Part shown: positions 18,737-26,627 of the stretch, one piece after another
How positions within the stretch are numbered: the first letter of the stretch is position 1
Layout of the letters: every line of letters starts with the position of its first letter
Assembly (NCBI RefSeq): GCF_014650995.1
Contig: NZ_BMWA01000034.1
Location: 25,829-89,828 of the forward strand
Source of the DNA: Streptomyces viridiviolaceus
GTDB taxonomy: Bacteria > Actinomycetota > Actinomycetes > Streptomycetales > Streptomycetaceae
DNA length: 64,000 bases
Direction: 5' to 3'
Program-made: the position numbers and the translations under genes
Notes under the pieces: model-generated
What the model was told of the DNA's origin: nothing
Seen by the model: only the letters and a program-made list of their open reading frames with translations
Database searches by the model: none

Positions 18737-19291
18737 TCAGCGGGGTGGGGGCCCGTCGGACCGTGCCCCGGCGAAGACCTCTTGCCAGACGCCGTGATCG
18801 GTGCGGGGGCCGCCCGGGGTGTCCGCACCGTACGTGGCGATCTCGGCGTCGATGTCGAGGGGCCGGGTGGGCGAGGCCATGGCGGCGAGTTCCCCGGCCA
18901 CGGCGTGGTCGGGAACCAGCCAGCACACCTCGAATTCGAGGCCGTCCGGATCGCGGGCGTACACAGCCTTGGTGGAGGCGTGGTCGCTCGCCCCGGTCAG
19001 GGCACCGGCCTCGGCCAGACGGGTCCGCATCCGACGGAGATCGGCCAGGGTCTCCACCTCCCAGGCCAGGTGGTACAGGCCGACCTGGCCGGCGCGGGGC
19101 CCGGGGCCCGGCCGCGGGCACTGGAACAGGCCGAGGTCGTGGTCGTTGGCGGAGCCGGCCGCCTGGAGGAAGACGGCTGAGGGAAACGCCCGTGGCAGCG
19201 GCCGGAACCCGAGGACGTCACGGTAGAAGGCGGTGCTGCGCTCCAGGTCCGAGACGAAGAGCACGGCGTGGTTCAGCCGGTGGATCGGCAT
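18737..19291 (-). CDS. VOC-superfamily (glyoxalase/extradiol dioxygenase-like) protein
   Basis: A 184-residue protein, ATG 19291 after CGGAG. Two betaalphabetabetabeta modules are visible: MPIHRLNHAVLFVSDLERSTAFYRDVLGFR, and VGLYHLAWEVETLADLRRM with ARDPDGLEFEVCWL. Candidate metal ligands are His8, the His in YHLAWEVE and the Glu in LEFEVCW, a His-His-Glu set like single-domain extradiol dioxygenases or glyoxalases. It ends a leftward run from echA20 through ipdABC, although gaps near 19.3 kb leave room for a separate promoter. It may act on a ring-derived intermediate, but the reaction is unknown. The true ring-cleaving HsaC is at 40151. Confidence 0.75.
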   Translation of the reverse strand: MPIHRLNHAVLFVSDLERSTAFYRDVLGFRPLPRAFPSAVFLQAAGSANDHDLGLFQCPRPGPGPRAGQVGLYHLAWEVETLADLRRMRTRLAEAGALTGASDHASTKAVYARDPDGLEFEVCWLVPDHAVAGELAAMASPTRPLDIDAEIATYGADTPGGPRTDHGVWQEVFAGARSDGPPPR

Positions 19292-19372
19292 GGCGAGACT
19301 CCGTTCGTGATCGGTTCGGAAGGGGACACGCTCGGTGGCGGCCACCTGCGTGCCGGGTCGTGCAGCCCGCGC

Positions 19373-19969
19373 TCAGCGCGGCACCAGCACCGCGTCCTCG
19401 CTCCAGCGGAAGACGTGGGCGAGCCGCGGCTCCACGATCCCGGCGCCCGGCACCTCGCCGTCGAACCAGCGGTCCACGCAGGTCCAGTGGTAGGGATGGC
19501 TCAGGTACTCCCCGGTCAGGCCCTCGACGTCCCGGTACTCCTGCTCCCACACGTGCGTCCACCGGGAGGGCGTGAGGGCCTGGTCCACGCGGCTCAGCGC
19601 CCAGGACCGGATGGTGGAGACGTGATCCGGTATGGCGAGGAGATCCGCCTCCAGCCGGGCGACGAGACCGTCCGGCGTCCCTGGCCGGACCGCGAGCAGC
19701 AGCGTCCGCTTCACGCGCGCGCCGGGCAGCGGTACGGCCCGGCTCCGTACGGGGGCGAGAGCAACGGTGTCGAGCGGCTGCGGCACGCCCAGCCCGGCAG
19801 CGATGCCGACGGGCGACCGATCCGCCGTCACGTCCCAGGTGATGCCGGTACCGCCGAAGCTGCCGGGCAGGTCGGGCCCCGCCGAGGACGCCGACACGCC
19901 GGCGATGTCGACCGCCGCGTCGTACACCGCGCTCTCGCCGGCCGGGAGCAGCGCGACCCAGCGGGTCAT
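19373..19969 (-). CDS. Dabb-type (stress-responsive alpha/beta-barrel) domain protein
   Basis: A 198-residue protein with an N-terminal region of unclear fold (MTRWVALLPAGESAVYDAAVDIAG) and a C-terminal Dabb-like domain: RVKRTLLLAVRPGTPDGLVARLEADLLAIPDHVSTIRSWALSRVDQ and THVWEQEYRDVEGLTGEYLSHPYHWTCVDRWFD. This dimeric ferredoxin-like barrel occurs in small ligand-binding or cyclase-like proteins. Its start overlaps the stop of the 110-residue gene upstream, so the two are coupled. In the echA20-ipd run it may assist a steroid-derived step, but no catalytic residue can be assigned. Confidence 0.7.
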   Translation of the reverse strand: MTRWVALLPAGESAVYDAAVDIAGVSASSAGPDLPGSFGGTGITWDVTADRSPVGIAAGLGVPQPLDTVALAPVRSRAVPLPGARVKRTLLLAVRPGTPDGLVARLEADLLAIPDHVSTIRSWALSRVDQALTPSRWTHVWEQEYRDVEGLTGEYLSHPYHWTCVDRWFDGEVPGAGIVEPRLAHVFRWSEDAVLVPR

Positions 19970-20298
19970 GCCGCCCCGCCTTCCGCATCGAAGTCGACCG
20001 GCTCCAGCACCTGGCGGTCACGGTCCAGCGCGATCTCGTCCGTGCGCGCCCAGAACTCGGCGACCCGCGGATCACGGCCGGACGCGGCGCGTGCGGCGAA
20101 GAACGAGCCGCTGTCCGGCAGCGCCCACAGGACGCGGACGGCCACCGTGTCCGGAGCGGTCCAGGTGCGCCAGACGCGCTCGGCGCGCATGCCGCGGTCG
20201 CGGGCGCCCGGCAGGTAGTCGGCGCGCCAGCGCCGCAGCCATCCCGCGACCTGGTCGCCGGAGAGGACGACGGTGTCGATGATGTGGACCCCGCTCAT
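19966..20298 (-). CDS. Small conserved hypothetical protein, possible alpha/beta-barrel partner
   Basis: A 110-residue protein (MSGVHIIDTVVLSGDQVAGWLRRWRADYLPGARDRGMRAERVW) whose ATG overlaps the stop of the LLM gene and whose stop overlaps the next start. The pattern strand, helix, YLPGARDRGM, strand, VRVLWALPDSGSFFAARA, EFWARTDEIALDRDRQVL looks like a dimeric alpha-beta barrel (NIPSNAP/Dabb type). I do not recognise a defined family. Tight coupling with the Dabb protein downstream suggests they form one complex or a split enzyme. Confidence 0.6.
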   Translation of the reverse strand: MSGVHIIDTVVLSGDQVAGWLRRWRADYLPGARDRGMRAERVWRTWTAPDTVAVRVLWALPDSGSFFAARAASGRDPRVAEFWARTDEIALDRDRQVLEPVDFDAEGGAA

Positions 20299-21212
20299 CA
20301 CAGCTTCTCCAGGACATGGGCGCGGTAGCGGTCGATCCGGTCGCGTACTGCGCCCAGGCCGCGCGGCCCCAGGAGCCCGTCCGCGCCCCGGATGCGGGGC
20401 GCGACGACGAGGCGGGTCGCGCCCGCGTCGGTGAATCCGCGTACCCACGAGGGATCGAACTCGCGGTCGCGGTCGAGGGAGCCGGGCCACACCGTGATCT
20501 CCACGGCGTCCTCGTCCCGCCCCGCCTCACGTGCGGCCTGGCGCATCAGACCGGCCTGCCGGGCGAAGTCCTCCGGGCCGATCGTGTACGGGAACCAGCC
20601 GTCGCCGATGCGGCCCGCGCGGCGGACGGCCGGGTCGCTGTTCCCGCCGAGGACGACGGGCACCGCCCCGCTCTCGGGCCGCGGCAGGGAGTGCAGGCCG
20701 TCGAAGGAGACGTGCCGCCCACGGTACGAGGCGGGGCCGCCGGCCCACAGCGCGCGCATGGCGCCCACGCACTCCTCCAGCCGCCGCCCCCGGTCCCGGT
20801 AGGGCACGCCGACGGCGGCGTACTCCTCCTTCTGCCAGCCGATGCCGAGGCCCAGCATCAGCCGGCCACCGGAGTGCCGGTCGATCGTCGCGGCGCGCTT
20901 GGCCAGGACCACCGGGCTGTGCAGCGGGGCGACGATCATCGCGGTGCCGAAGCGCAGCGTGTCCGACGCCCCGGCGAGGAAGGCGATGCTCTCCAGCGGG
21001 TCGGGCATGGGAACGACCCCGGAACTCCCCGGGATCCGGCCGTCGTCGGAGTACGGATAGAGCGGTTCGTACCGGTCCGCGACGGCCACGTGCTCGACCG
21101 TCCACAGCGATTCGACGCCGCACTCCTCCAGCGTGCCGGCGAGGTCGCGCAGGAAGCCGCCCGAGGTGATCAGACCGTCGCTGAACGGCGCCATCATTCC
21201 CAGTCGGAGCAT
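20298..21212 (-). CDS. LLM-class F420-dependent oxidoreductase
   Basis: A 304-residue luciferase-like monooxygenase-fold enzyme. GVESLWTVEHVAVADRYEPLYPYSDDGRIP, FGTAMIVAPLHSPVVLAKRAATIDRHSGGRLMLGLGIGWQKEEYAAVGVPYRDRGRRLEE and PVVLGGNSDPAVRRAGRIGDGWFPY match the TIGR03619-type F420-dependent subfamily. It probably uses F420/F420H2 to oxidise or reduce a carbonyl or double bond. It begins immediately after the phosphatase stop and overlaps the 110-residue gene, so it belongs to the ipd transcription run. Many actinobacterial steroid clusters carry such enzymes with no assigned step. Confidence 0.8.
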   Translation of the reverse strand: MLRLGMMAPFSDGLITSGGFLRDLAGTLEECGVESLWTVEHVAVADRYEPLYPYSDDGRIPGSSGVVPMPDPLESIAFLAGASDTLRFGTAMIVAPLHSPVVLAKRAATIDRHSGGRLMLGLGIGWQKEEYAAVGVPYRDRGRRLEECVGAMRALWAGGPASYRGRHVSFDGLHSLPRPESGAVPVVLGGNSDPAVRRAGRIGDGWFPYTIGPEDFARQAGLMRQAAREAGRDEDAVEITVWPGSLDRDREFDPSWVRGFTDAGATRLVVAPRIRGADGLLGPRGLGAVRDRIDRYRAHVLEKL

Positions 21213-21213
21213 G

Positions 21214-22179
21214 TCAGGCCCGCCCTCCCCTCAGCAGCCGGGCGCGGAGCTTCGCCAGCGTCGCGGTGTCCAGGCCGAGGCCCTCGCGGAGGTAGCCGTG
21301 GAGACTGCCGTAGTCGTCGTCCATCTGGTCGAGCGCCGCGTCGAGGTAGTCCATGCGGACCTCCTGGAGGGGGACCAGCAGGTCCGGGTTCTCCATCAGA
21401 CCGGCCCGCCGCAGCCCGTCACGGGTCCTGCGGTCGGCTTCCCGGCGGAAGTCGTTGGAGAGCAGGAAGTCGCGGGCCGCGGTGTCGGAAGGGACACCGA
21501 CCGCACGCAGCAGCAGGTAACTCATCCAGCCGGTGCGGTCCTTGCCCGACGTGCAGTGGTAGAGCAGCGGCGACTGCTCGCGGTGCGCGATGTCCCGCAG
21601 GACGGCGGCGAACCGGCTCCGGCTCTCGGGACTGGTGACGAAGCTGCGGTAGATGGAGCGCATCAGCTCCTCCGCCCGCCCGTCTCCCAGCATCTCCTGC
21701 TGCCTGACGGGGTCCTTGGAGCCGATAGCCTCCGTGGTCCGTGCGTACAGCCCGAGGTCGTTCACGGACCGGGAGGTCGCCGTGACACCTGCGGGGAGGC
21801 GGTCCGCGCCGTCGTGCTCGACCTCCAGCGGGACGCGGAAGTCCACCACCGTGCGCAGGTCGAGTGCGGCGAGTGTCGCGACGTCCGAGTCGGTGAGCTC
21901 GCTGAGCGAGTCGGCCCGGTACACCTGGCCGTAGCGCATCTGACGGCCCTGGTCGGTGCGGTAGCCGCCCAGGTCGCGGACGTTCACCGCGCCCTGGAGC
22001 GCGATGTGGCGGACGGTGCCGGTGCCGGGACGGCGGTCGGCCGCGGCGGTGGCGGCGTCGCGCTGGGCCGTGGCGGCGGTCTGTGCCGTGGCCTCGGCCA
22101 CGGCGACGGAGGGGAGGGTGCCGAGCGCGACGGCGGAGATCACCGCGCCGGCCGTACGGCGGATGTGGGTGGCACGCAT
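21214..22179 (-). CDS. Secreted MptpB-like tyrosine/phosphoinositide phosphatase
   Basis: A 321-residue protein, ATG 22179 after TTGGAG. The signal peptide is MRATHIRRTAGAVISAVALG to about AVAEA. NVRDLGGYRT at about 65 is the conserved N-terminal motif of the MptpB/Tyr_phosphatase3 family. The P-loop HCTSGKDRTG (HCx5R) carries the nucleophilic Cys, and the Lys and Asp in GKDRTG are typical of the MptpB group, which also accepts Ser/Thr phosphates and phosphoinositides. Its place between ipdC and the LLM gene, with short gaps, is unexpected for an exported phosphatase. It could release phosphate from phosphorylated substrates, or be an unrelated passenger. Confidence 0.85.
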   Translation of the reverse strand: MRATHIRRTAGAVISAVALGTLPSVAVAEATAQTAATAQRDAATAAADRRPGTGTVRHIALQGAVNVRDLGGYRTDQGRQMRYGQVYRADSLSELTDSDVATLAALDLRTVVDFRVPLEVEHDGADRLPAGVTATSRSVNDLGLYARTTEAIGSKDPVRQQEMLGDGRAEELMRSIYRSFVTSPESRSRFAAVLRDIAHREQSPLLYHCTSGKDRTGWMSYLLLRAVGVPSDTAARDFLLSNDFRREADRRTRDGLRRAGLMENPDLLVPLQEVRMDYLDAALDQMDDDYGSLHGYLREGLGLDTATLAKLRARLLRGGRA

Positions 22180-22237
22180 GGGATCAACTCCAAGTACTGG
22201 GAGGGAACTTTCCCGGGGTGGAGCGGAGCACGGCCCT

Positions 22238-23302
22238 TCAGGCCGCGACGGGCAGGCCGCGGAGGGTGGCGTGGGCTTCGGCCATGACGCGGTCGACGAG
22301 TTCGGCGCAGGACGGCAGATCGTCGATCAGCCCCGCGACCTGGCCGGAGGCCATCACTCCGAGATCGGCGCGGCCCTCGACCATCGAGGCCTTCAGCAGC
22401 ATGGGGGTGTTGGCGGCCAGCAGGACCTGACTCCAGGTCAGCTCCTTGCCGTGCTTCATCGCCAGACCGTCGCGGATCATCCGCGCCCAGCTCATGCCGG
22501 AGTCACGCCGGAAGGCCGCGGCGTGGCGGACCGCCCGCAGCAGTGAGGCGGCCCGGCCCGAGCGCTCCAGCGCGTCGACCAGTTCGGTGCGCAGCATCCG
22601 GTGCGGGAGGCCGTCCACCTTCGTGGTGAGCGTGACGTCCTTGACCGTCGCGGCCAGGTACCTGGCCTTGACCTGGTCGGGGACGGTGCTGTCGGAGGTG
22701 AGCAGAAAGCGGGTGCCCATGGCGATGCCGGCGGCGCCGTAGGCCAGGGCGGCGACCAGGCCGCGGCCGTCGTGGAAGCCGCCCGCCGCGACGACCGGGA
22801 TGTCGACGGCGTCCACGACCTGGGGGAGCAGGACGCTGGTGGCGACGTTGCCGGTGTGCCCGCCGCCCTCGCCGCCCTGCACCACGACCGCGTCGGCGCC
22901 CCACGCGGCGACCTTCTCCGCGTGCCGCCTGGCGCCGATGGACGGGATGACGACGACGCCCGCGTCCTTGAGCCGTGCGATCAGCTCGCGGGACGGCGCC
23001 AGGGCGAACGAGGCGACCTTCACGCCCTCGTCGACGATGATCCGTACACGCTCGGCCGCGTCACCCGCGTCCGCCCGCAGGTTGACCCCGAAGGGCGCGT
23101 CCGTACGGGACTTGACCTCACGGACGGCGGAGCGGAGCTGGTCCACCGTCATGGTGGCCGAGGCGAGGATCCCGAGCGCGCCCGCCTCGGCGGCGGCCGA
23201 GACCAGACGGGGGCCCGCCACCCAGCCCATGCCGGTCTGGACGACGGGGTGCCGCACGCCCACGAGCTTCGTCAGCGCAGTGGCGATCCTGACGTCCGTC
23301 AT
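22238..23302 (-). CDS. ipdC: Nitronate monooxygenase-fold flavoprotein, IpdC-like
   Basis: A 354-residue FMN-dependent TIM barrel of the 2-nitropropane dioxygenase fold. Motifs: GVRHPVVQTGMGWVAGPRLV (FMN contact), GVNLRADAGD, DAVVVQGGEGGGHTG with the conserved His, IPVVAAGGFHDGRGLVAALAYGAAGIAMGTRFLLT (phosphate-binding). In M. tuberculosis ipdC (Rv3553) follows ipdA/ipdB and encodes a flavin-dependent reductase needed for C-ring processing in the HIP pathway, not a true nitronate monooxygenase. Its ATG overlaps the ipdB stop (ATGA). The enzymatic role is inferred from this synteny. Confidence 0.87.
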   Translation of the reverse strand: MTDVRIATALTKLVGVRHPVVQTGMGWVAGPRLVSAAAEAGALGILASATMTVDQLRSAVREVKSRTDAPFGVNLRADAGDAAERVRIIVDEGVKVASFALAPSRELIARLKDAGVVVIPSIGARRHAEKVAAWGADAVVVQGGEGGGHTGNVATSVLLPQVVDAVDIPVVAAGGFHDGRGLVAALAYGAAGIAMGTRFLLTSDSTVPDQVKARYLAATVKDVTLTTKVDGLPHRMLRTELVDALERSGRAASLLRAVRHAAAFRRDSGMSWARMIRDGLAMKHGKELTWSQVLLAANTPMLLKASMVEGRADLGVMASGQVAGLIDDLPSCAELVDRVMAEAHATLRGLPVAA

Positions 23303-24072
23303 GCGGTCGGCACCTCGCGCTCGCGCAGCCCCTTCGGGTCGATGACCTCGCGGATCAGCCGCAGCTCCTCGGCGCTGGGCTCGCGGGTGCACGGGACCTC
23401 GTCGGGGACGGTGAGCGCGAAGCCGGTGGCCTGCGTGACCTGCTCGACCGTGACGCCGGGGTGCAGCGAGCGCAGCCGCATCGTGCGGTCCGGGGTCTCG
23501 AAGTCGAAGACGCCCAGATCGCTGACGACGTCCGGGATGCGGTGGTAGCGGGTCGCGGAGGGGCCGGCCGCGGCGGCGCGGTCGTAGCCGACGCCGGAGA
23601 CCATGTCGACCCGCTCGACGAACACCCGCGTGGAGTGCCGCGGCACCCAGTAACTCGTCGGGTTGTTCAGGGTGTTGACCGGCGCGCCGCGCACTCCCAG
23701 CAGTTGTCGCTCGGGCCGGGCCCAGTCGCCGATGCAGGAGATGTTCTGGTTGCCGTGCCGGTCGAGCTGGGCGGCCCCCATCATCACGTGTCGCCGCCCG
23801 GTGGCGACCAGGGCCAGGTGCCCGCGGTACGGCAGCCAGCCCTCCACCACCTGAGCCCGGGCGCCGACCGCCGGCACGTCGCCGATGAGCAGCGCCTCGC
23901 CGTCGGTGAGCAGCAGGTCGGGGGAGAAGGTCAGCTTCGCCAGCCGGGCTCCGATCGTGGGGACGGTGCCCATCGGGGTGGCCAGCACCTCGCCCCCGTC
24001 CCGCCAGACCTCGGCGCAGGCGACCACGCAGTACTCGGCCCGCGTCGCCGTCGTCGTGCCGCTGCCGCTCAT
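23299..24072 (-). CDS. ipdB: CoA-transferase-like ring hydrolase, beta subunit (IpdB)
   Basis: A 257-residue class I CoA-transferase-fold subunit (MSGSGTTTATRAEYCVVACAEVW). Motifs: TVPTIGARLAKLTFSPDLLLTDGEA, GWLPYRGHLALVATGRRHVMMGAAQLDRHGNQNISCIGD, RHSTRVFVERVDMVSGVGYDR and LHPGVTVEQVTQATGF. IpdAB is a heterotetramer that hydrolyses the C-ring of COCHEA-CoA rather than transferring CoA, and the usual catalytic Glu of this subunit type is absent. The gene overlaps ipdA and ipdC by ATGA, so the three are coupled. Confidence 0.9.
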   Translation of the reverse strand: MSGSGTTTATRAEYCVVACAEVWRDGGEVLATPMGTVPTIGARLAKLTFSPDLLLTDGEALLIGDVPAVGARAQVVEGWLPYRGHLALVATGRRHVMMGAAQLDRHGNQNISCIGDWARPERQLLGVRGAPVNTLNNPTSYWVPRHSTRVFVERVDMVSGVGYDRAAAAGPSATRYHRIPDVVSDLGVFDFETPDRTMRLRSLHPGVTVEQVTQATGFALTVPDEVPCTREPSAEELRLIREVIDPKGLREREVPTA

Positions 24073-24935
24073 GCTTCCTCCTCGTGGAACGCCGCCACCG
24101 CGGCCTGGTAGGCGTCCTCGTCCCCGGACAGGAACCGCTCGGTGAAGGCCCGCCAGGCCTCGGGGTCGCGGGCGGCCCGGGCGTAGGCGCGCTGGAACGT
24201 CTCGTCGCGGTCGTGGTCCGGGACGCAGGAGGTGAAGTGCGCGCCGTTCGGGGTCTCGACGACGCCGTTCACGAACGCCCGCTTGACCAGCAGGGTCTGC
24301 GGGCCGGAGTCCTTGAGCAGATCCGCGGTGTCCACGATCCGCTCGCAGGAGACGTACGCCTGGTCGGCGGCCTCGCAGAACAGGTCGTCGAAGTACGGGT
24401 CGGGGCCGAGGTACTGGGCGTTGCCGTGCGCGTCGGCGCGGTTGAGGTGGACGAGAGCGGCGTCCAGGCGCAGGGCGGGGACGGCCACGAGTTCCTCGCC
24501 GTCGCCGTAGGGGGAGGTGACCGTCCGCAGCGAGGGGTTGACGCTCATCACGTCCGAGGCGAGACCGGCCCGGACCGGCATGAAGGGCAGCCGGTGCGCG
24601 GCCGCGGTCAGGCCCCACATGAACATGGCCTCGTCCAGCTCCGTCATCTCGAACGCGCCGCGCTGCCGTGCCGCCGCGAAGTTCGGTTCGAGGGGGATGG
24701 AGTCGAGGGTGGCGAACGCCGCCACCAGCTTGCGGATCTTCCCCGCGGCGGCGAGCAGCCCGACGTCCGGGCCGCCGTAGCTGACGACGGTCAGGTCGGT
24801 GACGTCCGAGCGCAGCAGCGCGCGCACCAGCGCCATCGGCTTGCGCCGCGAGCCCCAGCCGCCGATGCCGATCGTCATCCCGCTCTCGAGGCGGCCGACC
24901 ACCTCCTCGGCGGTCATTGTCTTGTCCCTGCTCAT
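24069..24935 (-). CDS. ipdA: CoA-transferase-like ring hydrolase, alpha subunit (IpdA)
   Basis: A 288-residue subunit starting MSRDKTMTAEEVVGRLESGMTIGIGGWGSRRKP; GIGGWGSRRKP is the conserved first turn of the CoA-transferase alpha fold. VVSYGGPDVGLLAAAGKIRKL, FEMTELDEAMFMWGLTAAAHRLPFMPVRAGLASDVM and VHLNRADAHGNAQYLGPDPYFDDLF follow. Acidic residues in the FEMTELDE segment (96-102) lie where the catalytic Glu of IpdA is found. With IpdB it opens the last steroid ring (ring C) in the HIP pathway. It overlaps echA20 and ipdB by 4 nt each. Confidence 0.9.
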   Translation of the reverse strand: MSRDKTMTAEEVVGRLESGMTIGIGGWGSRRKPMALVRALLRSDVTDLTVVSYGGPDVGLLAAAGKIRKLVAAFATLDSIPLEPNFAAARQRGAFEMTELDEAMFMWGLTAAAHRLPFMPVRAGLASDVMSVNPSLRTVTSPYGDGEELVAVPALRLDAALVHLNRADAHGNAQYLGPDPYFDDLFCEAADQAYVSCERIVDTADLLKDSGPQTLLVKRAFVNGVVETPNGAHFTSCVPDHDRDETFQRAYARAARDPEAWRAFTERFLSGDEDAYQAAVAAFHEEEA

Positions 24936-25687
24936 GACTGCTGCTCCCGCACGGTTCCGAAGGTGTCGCGTACGCGGTCGGCGACGCCGCTGAGGCCCGC
25001 CTCGAAGGTGAAGCCCTGCTCGAAGCGGTAGCTGCGGCGGACGTCCACCGGGTCGATGCCGTTGATCGCGGCCTTGGCGAGGCGGATCAGATACCCGTCC
25101 TTGGCGGCGATCTCCCGGGCCAGTTCCAGCGCGGCGTCCGTCAGCCGCTCGCGCGGGACGACCCGCCACACGGAGCCGTACTGCCGCAGCTCCTGCGCGG
25201 TGACGGTGCGCGAGGTGTAGTACAGCGCCCGCATCAGGTGCTGGGGGACCAGCCGGGCGAGGTGGGTGGCCGCGCCGAGCGCGCCCCGGTCCAGTTCGGG
25301 CAGGCCGAAGGTCGCGTCGTTGGCGGCGACGATGGCGTCGGCGTTGCCGACCAGGCCGATCCCGCCGCCCAGGCAGAAGCCGTGCACGGCCGCGACCACC
25401 GGGACCTCGCAGTCGTAGACCGCGGCGAACGCCTCGTAGCAGCCGCGGTTGGCGCCGATCAGAGCGTCGTGCCCGGTCGAGCGCTGCATCTCCTTGATGT
25501 CGACGCCGGCGTTGAAACCGCGGCCCGCGGCGGTGAGCACCACGCAGCGCACCTTGGGGTCGGCCCCGGCGGCGCGCACCGCGGCGGCCAGCTCGTACCA
25601 GCCCCGCACGGGGAGGGCGTTGACCGGGGGGAAGTCCACGGTGACGACGGCGATGCCCTCTTCGGGGGCGGAGGTGGAGACACCCAT
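24932..25687 (-). CDS. echA20: Crotonase-family ring hydrolase, EchA20-like
   Basis: A 251-residue crotonase-fold enzyme starting at ATG 25687 (MGVSTSAPEEGIAVVTVDFPPVNALPV). An upstream ATG at 25717 lies inside the KstR2-type box and is rejected. Oxyanion regions are GRGFNAGVDIKEMQ and VHGFCLGGGIGLVGNADAIVAANDATFGLPELDRGALG. In M. tuberculosis EchA20 (Rv3550) hydrolyses the D-ring of HIEC-CoA and precedes ipdA/ipdB; the order here is identical. The gene leads the leftward echA20-ipdA-ipdB-ipdC operon and is divergent from two SDR genes. Confidence 0.87.
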   Translation of the reverse strand: MGVSTSAPEEGIAVVTVDFPPVNALPVRGWYELAAAVRAAGADPKVRCVVLTAAGRGFNAGVDIKEMQRSTGHDALIGANRGCYEAFAAVYDCEVPVVAAVHGFCLGGGIGLVGNADAIVAANDATFGLPELDRGALGAATHLARLVPQHLMRALYYTSRTVTAQELRQYGSVWRVVPRERLTDAALELAREIAAKDGYLIRLAKAAINGIDPVDVRRSYRFEQGFTFEAGLSGVADRVRDTFGTVREQQS

Positions 25688-25705
25688 GAGCAGATCAGCT
25701 ACCTT

Positions 25706-25725
25706 TCGACCAAACATTTGTTAGG
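25706..25725. promoter_or_regulatory. KstR2-type operator between echA20 and the SDR operon
   Basis: TCGACCAAACATTTGTTAGG; its reverse complement CCTAACAAATGTTTGGTCGA matches the box at 14796-14815 at 17 of 20 positions. It lies between the echA20 start (25687) and the SDR start (25766), so it can control both directions, as in the mycobacterial KstR2 regulon. Confidence 0.83.
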
Positions 25726-25765
25726 CGGAAGATAGCAGCGGTCCGCGCGCTGCGGGAGGTGTCAA

Positions 25766-26542
25766 TTGGCAGCGATCATCGATCTGTCCGGGAAAGTCGC
25801 CGTCGTCACCGGCGGAACCCGGGGTGTCGGCGCGGGGATCACCCGTGCCCTGCTGGAGGCCGGTGCACAGGTCGTGACCTGTGCGCGCCGGCCCCCGGAC
25901 AAGCCCGTCGAGGCGGCCGGGCGCACGGCCCGCTTCCTCCCCGCCGACCTGCGCGATCCGGAAGCGGTCGGCGGATTCTTCGAGCAGGTGCGGAGCGAGT
26001 ACGGGCGGCTGGACACCCTGGTCAACAACGCCGGGGGGACGCCCTTCCGGATGCTCGGCGAGGGCGGAGCCGGACAGCACGCCCGGGTGGTCGAGTTGAA
26101 CCTCGTCGCGCCGCTGACCGCCTCGCTCGCCGCGTACGAGGGGATGCGCCGGCAGCGCGGGGGCGGGTCGATCGTGATGATCGGCAGCGTCAGCGGCACC
26201 CGCCCGTCACCGGGCACCGCGGCCTACGGAGCCGCCAAGGCGGGCCTGGAGAACCTCGCCCGGTCCATGGCCGTGGAATGGGCGCCCCGGGTACGGGTCA
26301 ACACGCTCGTCCTCGGCATGGTCCGCACCGAGCTGTCCCATCTGCACTACGGGGACGAGGACGGCATCGCCGCCGTCGGCCGCACCGTGCCGCTCGGCCG
26401 GCTCGCCGAGCCCGCCGACATCGGTGACGCCTGTGTCTTCCTCGCCTCCGACCGGGCCGCGTACATCAGCGGCGCCGCCCTGCACGTCCACGGCGGAGGC
26501 GAGCGCCCCGCCTTCCTCGACGCCGCCACCGCCAACCACTGA
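25766..26542 (+). CDS. SDR oxidoreductase, Rv3549c-like
   Basis: A 258-residue classical SDR with an apparent TTG start at 25766, six nt after GGGAGG; no nearby ATG or GTG fits the frame. It has VAVVTGGTRGVGAGITRALLEAGA, NNAGGTPFRM, the IGSVSGTRP Ser region, catalytic AYGAAKAG and ISGAALHVHGGGERP at the end. It is divergent from echA20 over the second KstR2-type box and is followed by a second SDR, the arrangement of Rv3549c-Rv3548c beside echA20 in M. tuberculosis. It probably reduces or oxidises a hydroxyl or keto group on a C/D-ring intermediate; the precise step is not established. Confidence 0.83.
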   Translation: MAAIIDLSGKVAVVTGGTRGVGAGITRALLEAGAQVVTCARRPPDKPVEAAGRTARFLPADLRDPEAVGGFFEQVRSEYGRLDTLVNNAGGTPFRMLGEGGAGQHARVVELNLVAPLTASLAAYEGMRRQRGGGSIVMIGSVSGTRPSPGTAAYGAAKAGLENLARSMAVEWAPRVRVNTLVLGMVRTELSHLHYGDEDGIAAVGRTVPLGRLAEPADIGDACVFLASDRAAYISGAALHVHGGGERPAFLDAATANH

Positions 26543-26627
26543 CCGCCTCCGCCAGGGGCAGGGCCCGGTTCCAAGCCGCGGTCCCTGCCGGAGACCTCGA
26601 TCCGCTCACCGAAAGGACCCACACCCC

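Noticed and set aside
25688..25717. Upstream ATG of echA20 at 25717
   Set aside because: It lies inside the KstR2-type operator and would add ten residues not typical of the family. ATG 25687 fits the usual EchA20 length.
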